Below, piece by piece: positions 1 through 7,431 of a stretch of DNA of 16,854 nt. The notes beneath the pieces were generated by a model, which did no database searches, had not been told where the DNA came from, and saw nothing but the letters and a program-made list of their open reading frames with translations. The position numbers were made by a program, and so were the translations under genes. Position 1 is the first letter of the stretch. Every line of letters begins with the position of its first letter. The DNA comes from JBOGZD01 sp050697155. Lineage in GTDB: Bacteria; Actinomycetota; Thermoleophilia; Solirubrobacterales; 70-9. The DNA is taken from the NCBI GenBank assembly GCA_050697155.1, contig JBOGZD010000064.1, forward strand, positions 1-16,854, given 5' to 3'.

Positions 1-1
1 G

Positions 2-115
2 GCCTACGCCTGGGTGGCGGGCAGCCGCGGCGCGCTCGGCCGGCGGCTTACCCCCCGCGCGCTCGCCCGCGCCGACGCCGTGATCGACGAGCGGCGCGCC
101 CCCCCTCCACGGTGA
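2..115 (+). CDS. C-terminal fragment of an unidentified protein
   Basis: An open frame enters from the left edge and ends at TGA 113-115, giving 37 residues (AYAWVAGSRGALGRR at the start, then an Arg/Ala-rich tail). The composition (Trp-Val-Ala then a basic turn) resembles the C-terminus of small DCC/DUF393 thiol-disulfide oxidoreductase-like proteins, but the piece is too short to assign. It ends 15 bases before the protease start, so the two genes could be co-transcribed. It could also be a chance open frame in GC-rich DNA; the other two forward frames are also open over much of this stretch. Confidence 0.35.
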   Translation, partial: AYAWVAGSRGALGRRLTPRALARADAVIDERRAPPPR

Positions 116-130
116 CCTACATTTGCAGCC

Positions 131-1378
131 GTGATGCGCTCGTGGCGGGGCAGCACTAGGGCGGGCGTCGCGCTGGCGACGCTGGTCGTCGCGGCCGCGA
201 CGGGTGGCGCCTCCGCCGCTGCGTCGGGGTTCGCTTCGATCGGTGCGACCGCTGACGCGGTCGCCGTTCGCGAGGTCGCTCGATCCCCGGCCCAGGTGCG
301 CGACTACTGGACCCGCGCGAGGATGCGCGCCGCCGAGCCGGCCGCGCTCGAGTTCACCTCAGCCGCAAGGCCAGGGCTGCGGCGCGCCACCGGTGGCGGC
401 CGCGTCGCGTCGCGCGCCAGGGCAGTCGACGCGGGCGGCGACAACACCGCGTTTCCCACCCGCGCCCACGGGCGGGTGTTCTTCTCCATCGAGGGCGGCT
501 CAGACCCCGGTGACTACGTCTGCTCGGGGACCGTCGTCGACGCTCCCGCGCACACCGTCGTCTGGACCGCCGGACACTGCGTCAACGACGCCGAGTTCGG
601 TGGCGGCTTCGCGACGAACTGGAGCTTCGTCCCCGGCTACCGCCATGGACAGCGGCCGTTCGGCACCTGGGCGGCGCGCGAGCTCTACACCACCCGCGGC
701 TGGAGGCAGAACACCAATATCCGGGTCGATCTCGGCGCCGCCCAGGTCGCGCGCGACGGCCAGGGGCGGGGGATCGAGGACGTCGTCGGCGGGCTCGACC
801 TCGCCTTCGACCAGTCGCGCGACCAGCTCTTCAACGCCTTCGGCTACCCGATGCTCCCGACCCTGTTCAACCCCGAGTTCGACGGAGAGCGGCTCTACTC
901 GTGCACCTCACCGCGGACCGCCGACGACAACCCGCCCGGGTCGGGACCGGCCCCGATGCGCATCGACTGCGACATGACCGGGGGCGCGAGCGGCGGCGCG
1001 TGGATCGCGAGCGGGCGCATCCACTCGGTCACCAGCTACTCCTACGCCGGCGACTTCACCCACCTCTACGGGCCCTACCTGGGCAACGTCGCCGAGGACC
1101 TCTACGCTGACGCCGGCGGGCAGGCGGTCACCTGCGCAGGCAAGCCGGTGACCAACCTCGGCGGCCCCGGCGCTCAGAACTACGCCGGCACTGCCGGCGC
1201 CGACTCGTTCAAGCTCGGTGGCGGGCGCGACCGCGCCGACGGGGGCCGCGGACGCGACAAGCTCTGCGGCGGCCGTGGCCGCGACGTGCTGATCGGTGGC
1301 CCCGGCCGCGACGTGTGCATCGGAGGCCCAGGCCGCGACCGCGCCCGCGGCTGCGAGGTAACCCGCAAGATCCCCTAG
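131..1378 (+). CDS. secreted trypsin/V8-like serine protease with degenerate RTX-like C-terminal repeats
   Basis: A 415-residue chymotrypsin-fold (S1-type) protease predicted to be exported. Residues 1-31 look like a signal peptide: Arg-rich start, hydrophobic GVALATLVVAAATGG core, and Ala-rich cleavage region. A pro-like segment to about residue 105 follows. Visible catalytic residues are His149 (WTAGHC), probably Asp200 (RVDLGAAQV) and Ser287 (TGGASGGAW). Cys131/Cys150 and Cys258/Cys280 are placed like the S1 disulfides. From about residue 361 the tail has five nine-residue GGxGRDxxx units resembling the calcium-binding hemolysin nonapeptide. GTG 131 and ATG 134 are both possible starts; neither has a clear Shine-Dalgarno. 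The substrate is unknown. The family call rests on the His/Ser motifs; the Asp assignment is less certain. OsmC follows 5 bases downstream. Confidence 0.85.
   Translation: MMRSWRGSTRAGVALATLVVAAATGGASAAASGFASIGATADAVAVREVARSPAQVRDYWTRARMRAAEPAALEFTSAARPGLRRATGGGRVASRARAVDAGGDNTAFPTRAHGRVFFSIEGGSDPGDYVCSGTVVDAPAHTVVWTAGHCVNDAEFGGGFATNWSFVPGYRHGQRPFGTWAARELYTTRGWRQNTNIRVDLGAAQVARDGQGRGIEDVVGGLDLAFDQSRDQLFNAFGYPMLPTLFNPEFDGERLYSCTSPRTADDNPPGSGPAPMRIDCDMTGGASGGAWIASGRIHSVTSYSYAGDFTHLYGPYLGNVAEDLYADAGGQAVTCAGKPVTNLGGPGAQNYAGTAGADSFKLGGGRDRADGGRGRDKLCGGRGRDVLIGGPGRDVCIGGPGRDRARGCEVTRKIP
1211..1354 (+). repeat. nonapeptide RTX-like repeat encoded in the protease tail
   Basis: About five tandem 27-base units encode G-G-x-G-R-D-x-x-x (for example GGRGRDVLI and GGPGRDVCI). 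The spacing and the G-G-x-G-x-D core match the hemolysin-type calcium-binding repeat, but the variable positions are mostly Arg, and the usual large aliphatic residue is present in only one or two units. Calcium binding is therefore plausible but not assured. Confidence 0.6.
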
Positions 1379-1383
1379 GCCCT

Positions 1384-1851
1384 GTGGGCGACGTTCACGA
1401 ATACAGCTCGCGGCTCGAATGGAGCGGGTCGACCGGGCAGGGTTATGAGCGCTACAGCCGCGAGCACGTCGTCTCGGCTCCGCCGGCACACCAGACGCTC
1501 CGGCTGAGCAGCGATCCGGCGTTTCGCGGCGACCCGGATCTGCTCGATCCCGAGGAGCTGCTGCTGGTCGCGGCGAGCTCCTGTCAGCTGCTCGAGTTCC
1601 TGGCGATCTGCGCGCGGGCGCGGATCGATGTCGTCTCCTATGTCGACGAGGCCGAGGCGGTGATGATCCCCGACGACGAGCCCATGCGGATCACGCGGAT
1701 CACGCTGCGGCCGCGGATCGTGGTCGCGGGCGGGGCGAGGGAGGAGCGGGTTCGGCGCTACGTCGATCTCGCCCACGAGCACTGTTACATCGCCAACAGC
1801 CTGCGTTCGGAGATGACGATCGAGCCGCGGATCGAGATTCGCTCCGGTTAG
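1384..1851 (+). CDS. OsmC/Ohr-family thiol-dependent peroxidase
   Basis: A 155-residue protein with the OsmC fold pattern: an N-terminal beta region, then a helix with Cys in AASSCQLLEFLAI (about residue 65) and a second Cys in HEHCYIANSL (about residue 138). These two cysteines are the redox pair that reduces organic or lipid hydroperoxides in OsmC/Ohr proteins, usually with lipoylated or other thiol partners in the cytoplasm. The opening (HEYSSRLEWSG) matches the usual OsmC first strand, which favours GTG 1384; an upstream ATG at 1315 lies inside the protease frame and would add an Arg/Pro-rich non-homologous leader. It follows the protease stop by 5 bases, so translational coupling is possible. 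No strong ribosome binding site is visible. Whether the preferred substrate is organic peroxide or another electrophile cannot be told. Confidence 0.85.
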   Translation: MGDVHEYSSRLEWSGSTGQGYERYSREHVVSAPPAHQTLRLSSDPAFRGDPDLLDPEELLLVAASSCQLLEFLAICARARIDVVSYVDEAEAVMIPDDEPMRITRITLRPRIVVAGGAREERVRRYVDLAHEHCYIANSLRSEMTIEPRIEIRSG

Positions 1852-1893
1852 TCCGCGGGCCGCGCCCGGTCTTGGTAGGTGACTGCGAAATTC

Positions 1894-1900
1894 GAGGAGG
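1894..1900 (+). promoter_or_regulatory. strong ribosome binding site for the SDR-like gene
   Basis: GAGGAGG ends 6 bases before GTG 1907. It is the best Shine-Dalgarno on this part of the + strand and fixes the start at GTG 1907, in the frame that becomes shifted about 36 bases later. Confidence 0.7.
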
Positions 1901-1906
1901 TGCCAA

Positions 1907-2670
1907 GTGTTGCTCGACGGAAAGAACGCTGTCGTCTACGGAGGGGCGGCGCGATCGGTGGCGCGGTCGCCCGTGGGTTCGCCCGCGAGGGCGCCCGGGT
2001 GTTCCTCGCCGGTCGCACGGCGGCCACCCTCGAGGCGGTCGCCGAGGAGATTCGCTCCGCGGGCGGCGCGGCCGACACGGCGGAGGTCGACGCGCTCGAC
2101 GAGGAGGCGGTCGATCACCACGCGGATGCGGTGGCGGCCGAGGCCGGGAGCATCGACATCTCGTTCAACCTGATCGCCCACCCGTACACGCACGGGACTC
2201 CGCTCGCCGAGATGGAGGTCGACGACTTCCTGGCGCCGATCGAGACCGCCGCGCGGACGACGTTCCTCACCGCGAGGGCGGCGGCGCGGCACATGATTCC
2301 CCGGCGCTCGGGAGCGATCCTCATCTTTGGTGGACCCGGCGACCGAAGCGCGCCGATCCGCGACTACTACCTCGGGGGAACCCAGGTCGCCTTCGATGTG
2401 CTCGAGACCATGCGACGCCAGCTCTCGGTCGAGCTCGGCCCGCACGGCGTCCGCATCGTCACCCTCGAGTCGGGCGGAGTCGCCGAGTCGCTGCCCGAGG
2501 GCTTCGAGGGCCGCCAGGAGATCGTCGACCTGATCGAGGGACAGACCCTGATCGGGCGCACCGCCTCATTGGAGGAGATCGGCAACGTCGCCGCTTTCGT
2601 CGCCTCCGACAAGGCGGGGCCGATGACCGCCGCCACCGTCAACGTGAGCGCTGGGGCGCTGGTCGACTAG
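1907..2670 (+). pseudogene. SDR-family oxidoreductase, -1 frameshift in the Rossmann glycine motif
   Basis: The protein starts MLLDGKNAVVYGG in the GTG 1907 frame, then continues in another frame as GGAIGGAVARGFAREGAR to a normal SDR ending (MTAATVNVSAGALVD, TAG 2668-2670). Adding one G to the run at 1943-1946 restores GGGGAIGG, the NAD(P)-binding glycine motif, and an intact protein of about 254 residues. The rest follows the SDR order: AGRT after beta2, a DAL-type acidic turn, the NLIAHP region in the position of the usual NAG, and the ELGPHGVRIV strand. The catalytic Ser and the YxxxK pair are not in their usual places (DYYLGGTQ has no Lys), so this belongs to an atypical SDR group or is inactive. 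A homopolymer sequencing error is as likely as real decay. It converges on the RDD gene, overlapping its 3' end. Confidence 0.75.
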
Positions 2671-3429
2671 CGGTCCCCTCCCGGCGATCCCCGAGGTCGA
2701 GGACCGCCGCGCTCGGACCGCGCTCCGTGACCGCCCACGGCGCGAGCTCGGTCCGGGTGTCGTAGACCACCGTCGTCCCAGCGAGGTAGTCGTGCCAGCC
2801 GCGGCGCGTCGTCGAGAACAAGACCCACACCAGTCCCAGGGCGAGCGGGAGCATCGCCACCGGCACGGCAAGTCGACTCCTGCGGCCAGCGTGCGCGTGA
2901 CCAAGCCCACCTGGTCGGTCTCCGTCTCCTCGCCGCTTCGGCCCACGATCCTGTGGGCGAGGCGCTCGGCGGAGTCGTCGAGCGCCTCGGTGATCTTGGT
3001 GAGCCGCCGGCCGACGTCGGTGATCAGCCCGGCGCCCTGTTCCGCGATCGCGGCCCGGACCTCTGGTGCCTCGGCGATCCGCTCGACCAGCATCTGGGCC
3101 TTTGCGCTGGCGAGGATCTCCTCCCAGACCCGGCCAGCGAGCTGGCTGTCGAGCGCGGTGACGACCGCCTCGGCCACCTCCTCGCTGGTCAGCGCGCGCT
3201 GGATCGCATCCTGGACCGCGTTGCGCTCGATCACCCGCACGAGCGCCCGCTCGACCGCGGGACTGCGCAGGGCGCGGACGATCGCCTCCTCGATCGCGTC
3301 CTCGACGGCGACGTCCACTCCGGTCGCCTCGGCAAGGCGCCCGGCGCTCCGCGTGCCGAATCCGACCAGGCGCGCGGCCGGCGAACGCCGCTCCCGTGGC
3401 TCCCGCTGAGCGCCCTCGCGCTCGTTCAT
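2639..3429 (-). pseudogene. RDD-family membrane protein, internally deleted and frameshifted
   Basis: From ATG 3429 the frame encodes about 165 mostly helical, charged residues with repeated Ala/Glu/Arg motifs (for example VEDAIEEAIVRAL). It then gives QVGLVTRTLAAGVDL, which looks like the start of an RDD domain (its Arg and Asp). After about position 2868 this frame turns into Trp/Arg/Cys-rich nonsense. A second minus frame, open from about 2866, supplies the expected RDD ending: a hydrophobic helix (MLPLALGLVWVLF), then RRGWHDYLAGTTVVYDTR, and stops at 2639. A complete RDD domain has about 100 residues between these parts; here they nearly touch, so most of the first two membrane helices is missing as well as the frame. 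RDD proteins are small membrane proteins of mostly unknown role. It lies 37 bases after the ThyX-like gene and may be the last gene of that transcript. Confidence 0.65.
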
Positions 3430-3466
3430 GCCCGGCCCTTACCCGTCCCCGAGGCGACCGAAGCTA

Positions 3467-5101
3467 CTAGCCCAGCGAGCTCACGCCTGGCGGGGCGTCC
3501 CCGGCGCTTGCCGCGCCGAGGCGCTTACGGTGGGTGCGGATCTCGCTCAGGATGCGCTCGAGGCGGGGCTCGGTCGAGGAGTCGACGTGGCGCATCGCCC
3601 GGGCGACCGCCGGGTGGACCGTGGCGATCCGCTCGTGCATCGCCTGGGCGACGGCGCGGTAGGTGGGGTGGCCCTCGCGTCCCGAGCGCAACTCGCAGAC
3701 GTGCATCGCCTCGCGCGCGTTGAGGTCGAGCACGTAGCGGATGCGGTAGCCAAGGCAGAGCGCGTAGGGCGCCGCCTCGACCAGCCCGGCCGCCTCCAGC
3801 CGCTCGAACTCGGCGCGCGAGATCTCGAGGGCGCGCTGGTACTCGTCGCCGACGCCCGCCTGGCGGATCTCGTCGGGGATCCCGGCGCCCAGCTCCGGGC
3901 CGAGCCGCTGCCACTGGCAGGTCAGCATCCGGTGCCGCTGCAGGTCGCGAAAGCCGCCGTAGTCCGAGACGATCTCGAACCGGTAGCGGATCGCCTCCCA
4001 GCCGCGGCCCGGGCGGTGGCGGCGGTTGCGCCGCTCGCCCGCGAGCACGCCGATCAGCTCCCCGCGCTCGATCGGGTCGAGGGCCGCGATCCGGGCGCGG
4101 ATCTCGGCCTCCGCCGTCCCGGCCGACTCATAGAGCGACGAGCAGAGCAGGTCCTCCTCGCTGCCGTCGACGCGGATCAGCTCGACCGACGGGGCCGGGT
4201 CGCCGGTCCGCCGGTCGAGTCCGAGCCGAGCGGCGGCTCGATCGGTCGCCTCGCGCCGCTCGCGCAGATGGGCGATCCAGTCGCCGCCACGATCGGGGCG
4301 GTCGACCCGGGCGACGAAGCTCGGCATCACCTTCTGCAGCTCGGCGAGGATCATCTCCCCGTAGTTGCGCGCCTCGGGCAGCGGCGAACCGGCGAGTCGC
4401 AGCAGCAGCTGCTCGTAGGCCTGGCCGGAGGCGTAGATGCCGACGTGGCTCAGGGTCGAGGCGGGCAGCAGCCCGCGGAGCAGGTCGAGCGCCTTGGCGC
4501 GGATCGAGCTGCGCCAAGCGCGCTCAGGCTCGTCCTCGCCGCGCGGCCAACGCTCGGCGGCCCAGGCCTGGACCTCTTCGAGGCTGCGCGAGTAGATCGC
4601 AAACAGCTCGTCGACAGCGGCCCGGTACTCGGTACCGAGCTCGTCGTCGGAGTAGAAGCGGTACCCGGCCTGCTCGTCGATCGGCTGGTCGTAGGGGATG
4701 TAGCGCGTCGATTGCTCGAGGTAGGCGGCGAGCCGACCGCGCTGGAGGATCTTGGTGAGCACGTTCGAGACCCACTCGCATGCGACGTGGGCGCCGCCGA
4801 CTTGGGCGATCGAGTCGTCGCCGTAGCCGATGAACACGCGCTCGTAGAGGCCGGCCGCGCGCTCGCCCTCGGCCCCGTCGAACGGCCGCGCCCCGGGTGC
4901 CACCTCGCCGGCGAACTCCTCGAGGAAGAGCCGACGCAGGGTCCCCGCATAGCGCGAGTAGCGCGCGAACAGCGCTCCCTTGACGGTCTCCGGCAGGTTG
5001 ACCAGGCAGAACACAGGCTGATCGAGGTTGGTGAAGTGGGGCTCGAGCAGTTCGCGCTCGGCTGCCGTGAACGATTCGACCGGATAGCGCACGGCGGCCA
5101 T
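3467..5101 (-). CDS. double-domain ThyX-like flavoprotein (FAD-dependent thymidylate synthase family)
   Basis: 544 residues, about twice a normal ThyX (220-260). Two ThyX-like halves can be recognised. The first has GDDSIAQVGGAHVACEW (about 94-110), a degenerate motif region ending QSTRY (130-134), and an AKALDLLRGLLPAST segment (202-216) matching the ARxxLP helix. The second has YRFEIVSDYGGFRDLQRHR (373-391) and LNAREAMHVCELRSG (460-474), the nucleotide/FAD-binding RHR and the later Arg-rich helix. ThyX makes dTMP from dUMP with FAD and methylenetetrahydrofolate. Here RHR sits in one half (RHRMLTCQWQRL, lacking the motif serines) and the Ser-x-Arg-Tyr part in the other, so one composite site per two halves is possible. 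Whether it makes dTMP is unproven. The start ATG 5101 is the only good one. It lies 34 bases after the VOC gene in the nuo-led gene block. Confidence 0.8.
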   Translation of the reverse strand: MAAVRYPVESFTAAERELLEPHFTNLDQPVFCLVNLPETVKGALFARYSRYAGTLRRLFLEEFAGEVAPGARPFDGAEGERAAGLYERVFIGYGDDSIAQVGGAHVACEWVSNVLTKILQRGRLAAYLEQSTRYIPYDQPIDEQAGYRFYSDDELGTEYRAAVDELFAIYSRSLEEVQAWAAERWPRGEDEPERAWRSSIRAKALDLLRGLLPASTLSHVGIYASGQAYEQLLLRLAGSPLPEARNYGEMILAELQKVMPSFVARVDRPDRGGDWIAHLRERREATDRAAARLGLDRRTGDPAPSVELIRVDGSEEDLLCSSLYESAGTAEAEIRARIAALDPIERGELIGVLAGERRNRRHRPGRGWEAIRYRFEIVSDYGGFRDLQRHRMLTCQWQRLGPELGAGIPDEIRQAGVGDEYQRALEISRAEFERLEAAGLVEAAPYALCLGYRIRYVLDLNAREAMHVCELRSGREGHPTYRAVAQAMHERIATVHPAVARAMRHVDSSTEPRLERILSEIRTHRKRLGAASAGDAPPGVSSLG

Positions 5102-5135
5102 CCTAGAAGGGCGCGCGGCGGGCGCCGAGGGCCGA

Positions 5136-5498
5136 TCAGGCGGACCGTGCGGGTGGCGGCGACGCCATCAGCTCCACCCGATGGCCTCCGGGGGCGATCG
5201 CGAAGCCCCGCCGCACGCCCCACAGCTGTCGCGACTCCTCGACCTCGTGGCCGGCCTCGCCCAGCGCCGCGAGCGTGGCATCGAAGTCGTCGACGACGAC
5301 GGCGGCGTGGCCGAGCGTGGGAACGGCCGGCTCGTCGGTGAGGATGAGATGAATCTGGGTGCCTCGGCGCTCGACCCAGGTGACGAACCTCGCGATCGGC
5401 TCTGGCGCCTCGACCGGCGCGAATCCCAGAAGGCGCCAGAACGCGACCGACGCGTCGGCGTCAGCGGCGGGAACCTCAAGCGAAACGTGCTGGAGCAT
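5136..5498 (-). CDS. VOC superfamily protein (glyoxalase/bleomycin-resistance-like)
   Basis: A 120-residue single VOC protein with two beta-alpha-beta-beta-beta modules: HVSLEVPAADADASVAFWRLLGF at the front and LGHAAVVVDDFDATLAALGEAGHEV in the second half. Candidate metal ligands are His4, His50, His64 and Glu109 (GGHRVEL), the usual positions in glyoxalase I-like enzymes and extradiol dioxygenases. The substrate cannot be inferred. ATG 5498 gives the canonical VOC beginning; a longer frame upstream only adds Arg/Gly-rich sequence antisense to nothing useful and overlaps the SnoaL-like gene. It begins 5 bases after the SnoaL-like stop and is probably translated from the same message as nuoN. 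Confidence 0.8.
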   Translation of the reverse strand: MLQHVSLEVPAADADASVAFWRLLGFAPVEAPEPIARFVTWVERRGTQIHLILTDEPAVPTLGHAAVVVDDFDATLAALGEAGHEVEESRQLWGVRRGFAIAPGGHRVELMASPPPARSA

Positions 5499-5503
5499 CG
5501 CGG

Positions 5504-5911
5504 TTAGTCGAGCCCGGCGGCCCGCCGCGCCTCGTCCCAGTCGGCGAAGGCGTCGATCCTGGACACCTCCTCGCCGTCGAACCTGCACAGGTGCGCGTAG
5601 CGGAGGGTCACCTCGGCGCCGCCCTCGCGTTCGGTGCCGGTGAACGTGAGCAGCGCCAGCACCCGGCCGTCGGGCGCCTCGACCAGCTCGTCGACGTCGA
5701 TCCGCAGCAGCGCCCAGGGCTCCTCGATGAACGTGGTCCAGAACTCGACCATCCCCTCGCGGCCGCGGTAGACGGGCTCGATCCCGGGGAAGAGCTGGGC
5801 GGTGTGGAACTCGAACTCGGGCGAGGTCTGGTCGAGGATCCAGACCAGGTCGCGGCGGTTCCAGGCGTCGATCGCCTCGCGGTAGCGCTCGAGGCTCCCG
5901 GAGTCGGTCAC
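5504..5911 (-). CDS. SnoaL/NTF2-like domain protein
   Basis: A 135-residue cone-shaped alpha+beta domain of the NTF2/SnoaL type. The N-terminal helix YREAIDAWNRRDLVWIL, the strand/loop SPEFEFHTAQLFPGIEPVYRG with GREGMVEFW, and the C-terminal strands (VTLRYAHLCRFDGEEVSRIDAFADWDEA) are typical of the family. Some members are polyketide cyclases or isomerases; many have no known substrate. The GTG 5911 start overlaps the nuoN stop (GTGA, 3-base overlap) and has GGGGAG a few bases upstream, which supports this start and translational coupling to nuoN. It has no obvious link to complex I; a role in the same stress or quinone context is speculation. Confidence 0.8.
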   Translation of the reverse strand: MTDSGSLERYREAIDAWNRRDLVWILDQTSPEFEFHTAQLFPGIEPVYRGREGMVEFWTTFIEEPWALLRIDVDELVEAPDGRVLALLTFTGTEREGGAEVTLRYAHLCRFDGEEVSRIDAFADWDEARRAAGLD

Positions 5912-7431
5912 AGCACTCCCCCGATCGCCTCGCCCGCGTTCGCCGCCCAGTCGACCAAGGGCGACGGGGCGACGCCGAAGAAGATCGTCGCCCCGGCGGC
6001 GAGCACAGTCAGGGCGATGATCGTCTTGCAGCGCGCCCCGCTCGGCGCGTCGGCGTCCGGCGAGCCGCCCGCCATCGCCGGCAGGTGGCCCTCGCCTGCG
6101 GGCTCGGCCCCCGGGCGCATCCAGACCGCCGCGACCACCCGGAGGTAGTAGGCGAGCGAGATCATCGTCCCGACCGCGATCGCGACCCCGAGCCAGGTGT
6201 AGTCGGCGTCGACCGCGGCCTCGATCACGAACAGCTTGCCGACGAAGCCCGCGGTGCCCGGAAGCCCGGCGAGCGCGAGCATCGAGATCGTCAGCGACCA
6301 GGCGAGCAGGGGCCGCTCCCGGCCCAGCCCCTCGACCGAGCGGATGTCGTCGCCGAACGGGGTTTGGCGCTCGCGGATCGTGATCACCGCGAACGCGGCC
6401 AGGTTCATCAGCGTGTAGGCGGCGAGATAGAAGACCAGGGCGCTGACCCCGGCCTCGCTCGCGGCCACCACCGCGACCATCATGTATCCGGCCTGGGCGA
6501 CCCCCGAGTAGCCGAGCAGCCGCTTGAGCGAGTCCTGCCCGAGCGCGCCGGCGTTGCCGACCACGATCGAGACCGCCGCCAGCGCCGCCAGCGCCGGCTG
6601 CCAGTCGCCGACCGCGGGGCCGAGCGCGACCTCGAAGAACCGCACCAGCACGCAGAAGACAGCCGCCTTCGTCGCCACCGCCATGAACGCGGTCACCGGG
6701 GTGGGCGCCCCCTGATAGACGTCGGGCGTCCACTGGTGGAAGGGGGCGACCGAGAGCTTGAACGCGAGCCCGGTGGCGGCGAGCGCGATCCCGATCAACA
6801 GCAGCGGGTCGTCGAGCGTCGAGCCGCCGATCCCGGCGCGGATGCCGGCGAAGTCGGTCGAGCCCGAGGCGCCGTAGACGAACGCGAGCCCGTAGAGCAG
6901 CGTCGCCGAGCCGAGCGAGCCGATGATCAGGTACTTGAGCCCCGACTCGAGCGACTCGCGCCGCCGCAGCGCCGAGCCGCAGAGGACGTATAGCGGCACC
7001 GAGAGCAGCTCGAGCGCGATGAAGAAGGCGATCAGGTTCTGGGCCTGGGCGATCAGCACCATGCCGAGCACCGAGCAGATCAGCAGCGCCTGGAACTCGC
7101 CGTGCCCGGTCGGCCCGGCGGCGCGGTCGACCGAGGGCTCGCGCCATGACAACGGGATGCAGAACGCCCCCGAGGCGATCGCGATCAGGCTCGCGGCGAG
7201 GCCGAGCTCGTCGAGGCGCAGTGCCCCGGCGACCAGGTCCTTCTCCTCGCCCCACTGCCAGATGCACAGGCCGCTTGCGGTGGCGAGGGTGGCGAGGCCG
7301 AGGATCGAGACGATCAGCCGCTCGCGGCGTCGGGTGAAGGCGCCGGCGATCAGCACGACGACCACCCCCGCGGTCAGGGCGAGGACGGGCGAGAGTCCGG
7401 CGTAGTCGATGTCGGGGGCGTCGAAGGTCAT
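5908..7431 (-). CDS. nuoN: NADH-quinone oxidoreductase subunit N (complex I antiporter-like)
   Basis: A 507-residue, about 14-helix membrane protein of the proton-pumping arm of complex I, one of three Mrp-antiporter-like subunits that translocate H+ during NADH:quinone electron transfer. Key residues in the expected contexts are Glu141 (FFIALELLSVPLYVL), Lys166 (LKYLIIGSLGS), Lys225 (FKLSVAPFHQWTPDVYQGAP), Lys255 (AVATKAAVF) and Lys399 (GFVGKLF). These correspond to the glutamate and lysines of the E. coli NuoN channel. ATG 7431 overlaps the nuoM TGA (ATGA), which fixes the start; an in-frame TTG 9 bases upstream is less likely. It overlaps the SnoaL-like gene downstream by 3 bases. The protein looks complete, with no lost key residue. 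Confidence 0.95.
   Translation of the reverse strand: MTFDAPDIDYAGLSPVLALTAGVVVVLIAGAFTRRRERLIVSILGLATLATASGLCIWQWGEEKDLVAGALRLDELGLAASLIAIASGAFCIPLSWREPSVDRAAGPTGHGEFQALLICSVLGMVLIAQAQNLIAFFIALELLSVPLYVLCGSALRRRESLESGLKYLIIGSLGSATLLYGLAFVYGASGSTDFAGIRAGIGGSTLDDPLLLIGIALAATGLAFKLSVAPFHQWTPDVYQGAPTPVTAFMAVATKAAVFCVLVRFFEVALGPAVGDWQPALAALAAVSIVVGNAGALGQDSLKRLLGYSGVAQAGYMMVAVVAASEAGVSALVFYLAAYTLMNLAAFAVITIRERQTPFGDDIRSVEGLGRERPLLAWSLTISMLALAGLPGTAGFVGKLFVIEAAVDADYTWLGVAIAVGTMISLAYYLRVVAAVWMRPGAEPAGEGHLPAMAGGSPDADAPSGARCKTIIALTVLAAGATIFFGVAPSPLVDWAANAGEAIGGVL

Noticed and set aside
1315..1383. OsmC starting at ATG 1315
   Set aside because: The extra residues are Arg/Pro repeats derived from the out-of-frame RTX-like region of the protease gene.
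3428..5341. Large + strand open frame opposite the ThyX-like gene
   Set aside because: It is the GC-rich antisense shadow of a gene with clear family motifs; its own translation is Leu/Ala/Arg/Asp-biased with no domain.
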